A stretch of 64,000 bases of DNA from Dryocosmus kuriphilus (taxonomy: Eukaryota; Arthropoda; Insecta; Hymenoptera; Cynipidae). The stretch covers positions 236,779,918 through 236,843,917 of the forward strand of contig CM076189.1 in NCBI GenBank assembly GCA_038277395.1. The letters are read 5' to 3'. The position numbers and the translations under genes were made by a program. Below are positions 58,025 through 64,000 of the stretch, in pieces (positions within the stretch are counted from its first letter, which is position 1; every line of letters starts with the position of its first letter). Below the pieces are notes generated by a model. That model did no database searches and was not told the DNA's origin. It saw only the letters and a list, made by a program, of their open reading frames with translations.

Positions 58025-59060
58025 TTATTCATGGGGAATATCAAAGGTGTTGAGCACTACTGAATTCAGGTGTACAGTTGTTTCTAAATCTGAAAATTTG
58101 GCGAATTCTTGAATTCTTGTGAATTTTCTTGAATTCTTGAGAATTTTCATGAATCCTTTTGTGTGCTTTGAATTTTTTCGAATTTCTTCTAATTCTTTCG
58201 ATTTTTCTTGAATTCTGGTAAACTCCTTTAAATTCATTCAAATTCTATTGAACTCTTTCAAATGCCTTTAAATTGTTTCGTATTCCTTCAGTCCTTTTAA
58301 ATTCTCTGTAATTCTCTTCAAGTTCTTTGCATTGTTTCGAATTCACTTGAATCCCCTTGAATTCCCTAAAATTATGTTGAATAAATTAAATATAAGTTGC
58401 ATACGACATAACCTAATTCCATTGCATTTGTATTCTATTTATTTTTTTGAATTCACTTGAAATATTCTGACTTCACTTGAATTCTTTAAATTCTGTTTAA
58501 TTCCCTTGGAGTCTTTTAAATTAGCTTGAAGTTTTTAATTCGCCTTGAATTCTTCTTATTTTTCTGAATTCTTTTGAGTTCCTTAAATTTTTGAATTCAG
58601 GTGTACTTATATCGAAATTGCAAGTCATTAACCCCTCAATGTCGAACTGAACTCAGTTATACAACTTTTTCTAAATTTTCATAAATTATTTTAAATTCTT
58701 TTGAATTATTTTTAACTTCCTTGGATTATTTTTAATTCCTTTTAATTTTCTTGAGTTTATTTGAATAAACTGAATAAAATTAACTGTATTAGAGTGAATT
58801 TTTAAATTCTTCATGCACAGTGCACATATTATAGTATAGGTACGAATATATATGTACTTGACTTTACCAAGTTTCGTGCATTGATTTTCCTTTATATTCT
58901 TTGGAATTATTTTCAATTCCCTTTAAGTTTTCCGAAGTCTTCTTGAATTCACTTCAATCCATTTGAACTATCTTAATTTATTTAAATTTTTTGTATTCTT
59001 TCGAATTCTTGGTATTCTTTTGTATTCTTGAATTCAGGTGTACATCAAAATAACTAGTGG
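58025..59060. repeat. Low-complexity 'ttgaattc' repeat region
   Basis: About 1 kb dominated by irregular 'cttgaattctt' and 'ttcgaattc' units of 10-12 bp. A fixed block 'gaattcaggtgtac' occurs at about 58062, 58594 and 59032, which points to large-scale duplication within the simple repeat. Minus-strand frames across it are Glu/Lys/Asn-rich by-products. Confidence 0.8.
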
Positions 59061-59364
59061 ATAACCACTTGAGAAATATGTATACTGTGCTATGAAAATA
59101 TGCTAAATATGCTATGAAATCGATCTTTACTGTGTGCTCTTTTTTGCTCATTTGACGAGAACTTTGATTCCTTATTATGATTAAATAGCAAAAGAATTTT
59201 CTTCCTCCTAGAGGAAGCCTTAATGATTTTGTTCAAATATTTAATAATTCAACTAATCTTCGATAAACTTACTTACTTTTTAAGAAAATATATGAATATT
59301 ATATGTCAATCGATTCTTCTCGAATTAAGGTATCTTTTATATTCTTGCATCAACTTTGAACTAG
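59061..59364. other. Short AT-rich stretch, nothing recognised
   Basis: No coding or repeat signal seen. Confidence 0.4.
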
Positions 59365-59399
59365 CTAGTTAGTTATTTAGTTTATAGAGGGGTGGGGAT

Positions 59400-59952
59400 C
59401 TAGATAGCGGAGGAGTCCAGTTGCGCTAATCCGGGTCAGGTAGGCCGTGCGCCATAGTCTAGTTGCGCTAATACTCTTCAAGGGACGGATTAGGAGGATT
59501 AGAAGTTCAACGACGGGGGGTCTCTTTTAAGATAGACTGAGATGTTAAATAAGGAAGCGAAATACAGACATATATGTTACACATATGTACAATTAAGAAT
59601 ATAATATTCAAATATTGAATTTTTGAAATCTTAGTATTATATTTTAAGTGTTCTTATGCATTCTAAAGAACCAATTTGGCCATTACCAACCTGAAGATAG
59701 AAGTACCGCACATCCCTCAACCACTTTTCCAGCTGGTTAATAATATTTTTAACTTATTAATACAAATAACATCCCTCTAGGACCTAGGACTAGGACCTAG
59801 GTCACAGGCAGATTTCAAAAGATGAAGTTGAGGTTACTTAATTTTCAAACAGGTATAGGATTAGCGCAACTGGACTGTAGGATTAGAGAACCTTTTCGAA
59901 CCAGGGATTAGAGACAAGGCAATTAGCGCAACTAGACTACTCCCCTAGATAG
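59400..59952. mobile_element. 537-bp MITE with 8-bp target duplication inside LINE copy 2
   Basis: Direct repeats 'ctagatag' at 59400-59407 and 59945-59952. The element 59408-59944 has inverted ends: left 'cggaggagtccagttgcgc', right complement 'gggagtagtctagttgcgc'. Each end carries a second copy of the 'agttgcgctaat' block 40-55 bp further in. The other LINE copy has the undisturbed sequence at 11421-11440. An 8-bp duplication fits hAT, P or Merlin-like families; no transposase is present. Confidence 0.85.
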
Positions 59953-60313
59953 TGTCCCCTCTGGCGCTCAGGCTATAAACCCATTGTGCCATACCATTAA
60001 AAGTCCACTCATCGTGGACGATTGCAGACCTACTGATGAAGCCCAAATTATTGCCCACCTTTAACCTTCTTATTTCCTTGTGTTCCATGAAATGAGCTCC
60101 AAGGATTTGCTTCCTGCGTCCGACAAGTGCCGGACATTGGCATAGAACGTGCGAGGATGTCTCCTTGTCCCTGACGCATTTCCTGCACTCGGTCGTGGGA
60201 CTGAGACTCATTTTATGCTTGTGGTAGTTCAAATAGTTGTGCCTTGTGAGCATCTGAACCATTATCCTTAAGTTTTTCTTGCGTAACTTCAGGATTTCCC
60301 TGGCTAGGTCCAA
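59945..60313 (-). pseudogene. LINE C-terminal zinc-knuckle region
   Basis: A 122-codon open frame with 'CRKCVRDKETSSHVLCQCP', a C-x2-C-x8-H-x3-C knuckle found after RNase H in this LINE group, followed by the 'RRKQILGAHF' stretch. It matches 11776-11543 of copy 1. Its last codons and stop fall in the right target duplication of the MITE, so the MITE inserted at the very end of the ORF. Confidence 0.85.
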
Positions 60314-61765
60314 CCAGTACGTATAGCCCAGGATGGCTTTAGCCTGTCGCCATCCCTTATTGCGTTCCCAATAATCCCGATGCCTTTTCCGGATCCAGTT
60401 TGTGATGGCCGACCAGTTCTGGGACTAGTCCGCTTTTTCGTTGCCCTTGATTCTTGTGTGGACAGGAACCCACATGAGGGCCACGTTATTCTTCTCTGAC
60501 AGTTGGTTGAATGCTTTTTTTTAATTTCCAAACCAGTGCTGATGTTATATCCGGTTTTCCAACTGCAGTTAAAGTCGCTTGGCTGTCTGAGCAAATTGTG
60601 ATCTGCCGGCCATCGCGTTCTCCTCTATCAGAGTTTCAGCGCAGCAGAGTACGGCTAAGACTTCCGTCCGAAAAACGGTGGAATTTCATCCGAGTGGGGT
60701 CTTCATCTCCCTCCTTCCTGCACTGTCAAAAATTACTGCTTCTGAACCCCCTACCCCTTTAGAGCCATCTATATACAGATCTCTCCTTGGAGGAATGGGT
60801 TAGCATCTGTCTTCCACACATCCCTGCTTGGGACGAGGACACGAAAAAGCCTTGGTAAAGTTGAACCATTTTATGCTTTGTCGTGCCTCATTCCTAGAAT
60901 TGACAGCGTGCTGGTATTCTCTGGGAGCTTAGTATATTTAGTCTCCTACCTCCATCTGTCTTCGCTTACAAGGCGACCCATCGCCCGAGCCGCGCCGATG
61001 GTTATCGCAACGTATAGGGGCTCTTCCCCTAAACGCTAGCGTTTGCAATCGTTGCAGTCTTTCCTGCATCATTTTGAGTTCCGCCCGTGGCTACCAGACA
61101 ACGGCGGCGTATAGGATCCTTGGATTAAGAAACCGCGGAGTAGAGCCAGGCTATCATTTTAGACCCCAAACCTCATATCAGTCCAAAGGCTTTTCTGCAC
61201 ATCCAAAAGGTCGTATCGAACTTCTGCATTGCACCTACAGATTCTTCGCTCAGTTCAGTTTACTATCCAGGATAGCTCCCAGATATTTAACTGAATCTGA
61301 AAACATTAGCATCTCGCCACGGAGTGCAGGAACTTTCACCTCTCAGTGCTTTGTATTTCCTAGTGAAGATTATCAAAATGGTCTTCTCCGGATTGACCGA
61401 GAGCCCTGAGCTGTCGGACCAGAGCTCTATGATGCGCAGGGCCGACTTTGTGAGATCCATCAATGTTTCCAGATAAGCCCCCCTGATTAGTATTACAAAG
61501 TCTTCCGCGTAGTCTTGTCCGCGGACCCTTTCTGATTCAGCCTACGAAGGAGACCGTCGACCACGATACACCACAGGTAAGGTGACAAAACGCCTCCCTG
61601 TGGGCATCACCGTGGCACCACTCCCTAGTTTGTCCTACACCCCATCTAGTTTCGGTACGCCCGCGCCTCCTGTGCAGCATATGCTTCCTATCCAGTTTAC
61701 TAGCCGGTTTGGCACGCTGCATTTGAAGCCTCCAGGTAGATGACTCCTGGTGGGGGGAGGGGGGA

Positions 61766-62218
61766 TTACCGAAGGCACTTCCTATGCCCAAGAAAGTACC
61801 CACAGCATATCCCCCTTATTGAAGCTGCTGCTTCAATTTTATTACAGCAGCGTGGAGCACAGTTTCTACCGCACAGCCCACCTGGAAGATGTGCTGCCCT
61901 CTGTGCAGCGGGGAGGCTAAGAGAGGTATCCCCGATGTATCTCTCAACCAGCGTCTCTAACGTCTTCAAGATGAAGGACGTCATGCTGATCGGCCTAAAG
62001 TCCTTAGCTACAGTGTAGCTCTCTTTTCCTGTTTTGGGTATGACCACTATTCTGCCGTCCTTCCATACCGATGGCACGTGTGTGAGGGCAATACTGGCCC
62101 TAAATAGTTTTGTCAATGGGGAAGCGATGCAGTCAATGTCCTTTTGTAAGAGCATTGGGTAAATACCATCTGCCTCTGGTGATTTAAAGGGGCAGAAGGA
62201 CTCAATGGTCCATTCCAC
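61766..62218 (-). pseudogene. LINE reverse transcriptase N-terminal part
   Basis: An open frame with 'SPEADGIYPMLLQK' (the conserved S-P-G-x-D-G-I-x-P block, here with Glu for Gly), then 'VPSVWKDGRIVVIPKTGK' (the W-x-x-A/G-x-V-x-x-I-x-K-x-G-K block) and 'FRPISMTSFILKTLETLV' (R-P-I-S-L block). These are motifs 0-2 of LINE RTs. Reading breaks before the catalytic motif A. Confidence 0.9.
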
Positions 62219-62349
62219 CTTCTTGATGTCAACGCCTTTTGTAGAAAAATGCCAGTCGACCTTCTCCCTCTTCTAGATCTAGCCCAAGCATTCCTCCTCC
62301 AGCACTATGTGCTCAAATCCAGATTAGGTGCGCATTAAACAAAAAGTAT

Positions 62350-62780
62350 TTTCAAATTGGAAAATATGAGGTATATAGAGGTTTTCGAGGTCGCTGAATC
62401 CGAATCAAAAGTCAAAATTTAGAAGAACAAAATGGCGGACGAGATACAGATGAAAAATATAAAAAATGCTGTATAAATAGACCAAAAAAAATTAAAATTG
62501 GGAAACATGAGGGATATAGGAGTTTTCGAAGTCGCTGAATCCGAATCAAAAGTCAACATTTCAAAAAACAAAATGGCGGATGAGATACAGACGAAAATAT
62601 ATAAAAAATACTGTATAAATAGACAAAAACAAATTCAAATTGGGAAATATGAGGGATATAGGAGTTTTCGAGGTCGCTGAATCCGAATCAAAAGTGAACA
62701 TTTCAAAAAACGAAATGACGGACGAGATACAGATGAAAAATATTTTAAAAAACTGTATAAATAGACAAAAAAAATCTGCC
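62350..62780 (+). repeat. Three tandem copies of a ~142-bp unit
   Basis: 'atgag' plus 'gtcgctgaatccgaatcaaa' recur with starts at about 62366, 62507 and 62649 (141-142 bp apart). Each unit ends with 'ctgtataaatagac' and an A run. The repeated open frames ('VFEVAESESKVNISK') come from the unit and show no domain. Confidence 0.85.
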
Positions 62781-64000
62781 CACTTCGCAGGCTGCATGCG
62801 CAACGCTTCGCGCGAAGTATGAGCGCGCACAGGGCGCGCGGTCTGGTGGTCGTCTCGCTTCGCGCTCCGATATATTTAAGCCTCGCGCTTCGGGCTCGGA
62901 TGTTTTTGGTCCTTGCACATCGTGCTCGGTATTTGTTACGTGGGTCTTAAAATTTCAAAACACCTACTTTTAATGAGATTATTAAATTAAAATTTTTTAT
63001 TAAAAATTGCAAAAGAAATTATTTTACTTAAGGCTCTATCGACCTTAAGGAACACATGCTCATCATGACACTCACGTTTCGCGCTCGACAATTGATTTTT
63101 TTTTAAATCCATTGTAGATTAGTAGAGTCTTTTTGTGATGTTCGAAATTTTCACAAAGCAGGTTTTCGATTCCTAAAAGTAAAACGATAAGCCTTATGAA
63201 TAAAATTTCTAACTTTTTCCAAGATAAACAATTCTGCTTTTTCATATTTTCTCATGTTTTGTATAATTTTGCTGAAAAGTGGATATCTTTATATTGAAAA
63301 ATATATTTCACGAATAACTCAAAAACTATGCGATTTCACAAGAAAAATATAGGAAGCAATTTTTTAGATCTTTTTTAGTTAAACAACTTTTTTTATTATC
63401 ATTTCTTTCGTATATTGCATATTTTTGCAGGAAATTTGAATTTTTGATTTTTGAATAGCGTTTTTCTCGATTGAAACCAAAACCGTGCATTTTATCAAAA
63501 AATAGTTAAATTAAATTTTGTAGATCTTTTCGAGCTGAACAATTTTGTTGATTATCATTTTTTTCTTATCTGAAGTATTTTGTCGGGAAACCTCAGTTTT
63601 TTATTTTTAATAACGTTTTCTCGATTAAAACGAAAACCGTGCACTTTATCAAAAAAAGGTTAAGACAAAATTTGTAGATTTTTTTAAGATAAACAGTTTT
63701 GGTTATGTACATATTTTCTGTATATCGCATAGTTTAGCCGAAAAATGGATTTTTTGATTTTGTGAAAACCATTTTTGATGGATAAAACCATAACTGTTGG
63801 TCAAAAGTGTCTGGTTAACGAACTCGTCCTTACTTTTTATGCTTTAAAGAAGTGTGCCAAAGCGCAACCCAATCCGTTTAATCCTTCGAAAGTAATCGTG
63901 TTCACAGACTACTACGACGACAGCGACAGACAGACACCGTCGAAAAACTGTTTTTTCGGATTCAGGGTGTCATGAAACGTCGAGATTTCATGAAATCCGC
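62781..64000. repeat. Satellite-like unit array with 'cgcttcgcgctcg' leader
   Basis: A GC-rich leader (62790-62930) with 'cgcttcgcgctccg' is followed by four diverged units of about 155 bp (marker 'tctcgattaaaacg' or variants near 63310, 63465, 63615 and 63770), each with 'gtagatctttt' and 'catagttt'. It ends in a GC-richer block with 'cagacagacaccgtcgaaaa' at about 63930. The same unit family occurs at 53.99-54.46 kb, and a leader fragment lies at 14.6-14.76 kb. The 66-codon frame at 63775-63975 is part of the repeat. Confidence 0.7.

Larger units (their letters stand above)
59365..62330 (-). mobile_element. 5'-truncated LINE with RNase H, copy 2, carrying a MITE
   Basis: Same family as the copy at 11.4-14.3 kb. 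The minus strand reads RT (from about 62320, with an open part 62218-61766), broken RT remainder, RNase H remnants (about 60800-60540) and the C-terminal zinc knuckle part (60313-59945), then the 3' end. This copy is truncated further in than copy 1: the endonuclease is missing. The 3' untranslated end is split at 59400-59952 by a MITE; the rest continues to about 59365. Confidence 0.85.

Noticed and set aside
62498..62822. Overlapping 60-89 codon frames
   Set aside because: Produced by the 142-bp tandem unit; the repeated peptide has no known motif.
63775..63975. 66-codon ORF at the right edge
   Set aside because: Part of the satellite-like repeat block; no independent support for a gene.

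Overview
This window is a piece of an AT-rich arthropod nuclear genome, most likely an insect. The evidence is a spliced RGK-family GTPase exon, mariner, hAT and DDE_Tnp_4 transposons, two kinds of non-LTR retrotransposon, tRNA-derived SINEs and an assembly gap of 500 Ns. A hymenopteran is plausible from the look of the repeats, but nothing seen here proves it. There is no sign of bacterial gene organisation. Almost everything recognisable is mobile or repetitive DNA; host coding sequence is confined to a few short exons.

Layout. 0-2.5 kb: a broken, minus-strand family B DNA polymerase of the Polinton/Maverick (adintovirus-like) type, followed by four decayed copies of a coding-like module. 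4.3-5.1 kb: a tRNA-like fold-back and the terminal coding exon of an RGK small GTPase (plus strand). 5.8-8.2 kb: two hairpin MITEs and a 0.6 kb element made of a roughly 12-bp 'cgtaaac' phase repeat. 8.5-9.5 kb: a truncated DD34D mariner. 11.4-14.3 kb: a 5'-truncated, RNase H-bearing LINE. 15.4-17.7 kb: a 2.3 kb long-TIR element with an intact 348-aa ORF that keeps the zinc-binding ends of a transposase but lacks the DDE core. 18.6-19.5 kb: a hAT remnant. 20.1-24.8 kb: a 4.7 kb long-TIR element holding a nested DD41D mariner, a MITE and a LINE fragment. 25.05-25.4 kb: a SINE with a 13-bp target duplication. 25.4-33.3 kb: AT-rich DNA without recognisable genes.

33.3-40.3 kb: a 7 kb DNA transposon whose ends are tandem 294-bp units and whose transposase is the full-length relative of the 348-aa protein. 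41.2-43.6 kb: an element built of two successive large palindromes. 45.8-46.8 kb: a roughly 97-bp higher-order tandem repeat that leads straight into an RTE-like LINE (46.8-49.2 kb), which runs into the gap. 49.8-50.0 kb: a small candidate gene for a secreted cysteine-rich (knottin-like) peptide. 52.8-55.6 kb: an inverted copy of the 40.5-41.0 kb repeat, split by a SINE fold-back and by a 1.6 kb insertion. 57.1-57.4 kb: a GC-rich candidate host exon. 58.0-59.1 kb: 'gaattc'-rich simple DNA. 59.4-62.3 kb: a second copy of the RNase H LINE, with a 537-bp MITE in its 3' end. 62.3-64 kb: tandem repeats and satellite-like units.

The most informative points are the paired DDE_Tnp_4 elements (one with a nuclease-less intact ORF, one with a missing first catalytic Asp), the double-palindrome element, the higher-order repeat abutting a LINE 5' end, and the MITE insertion whose empty site is visible in the other LINE copy.
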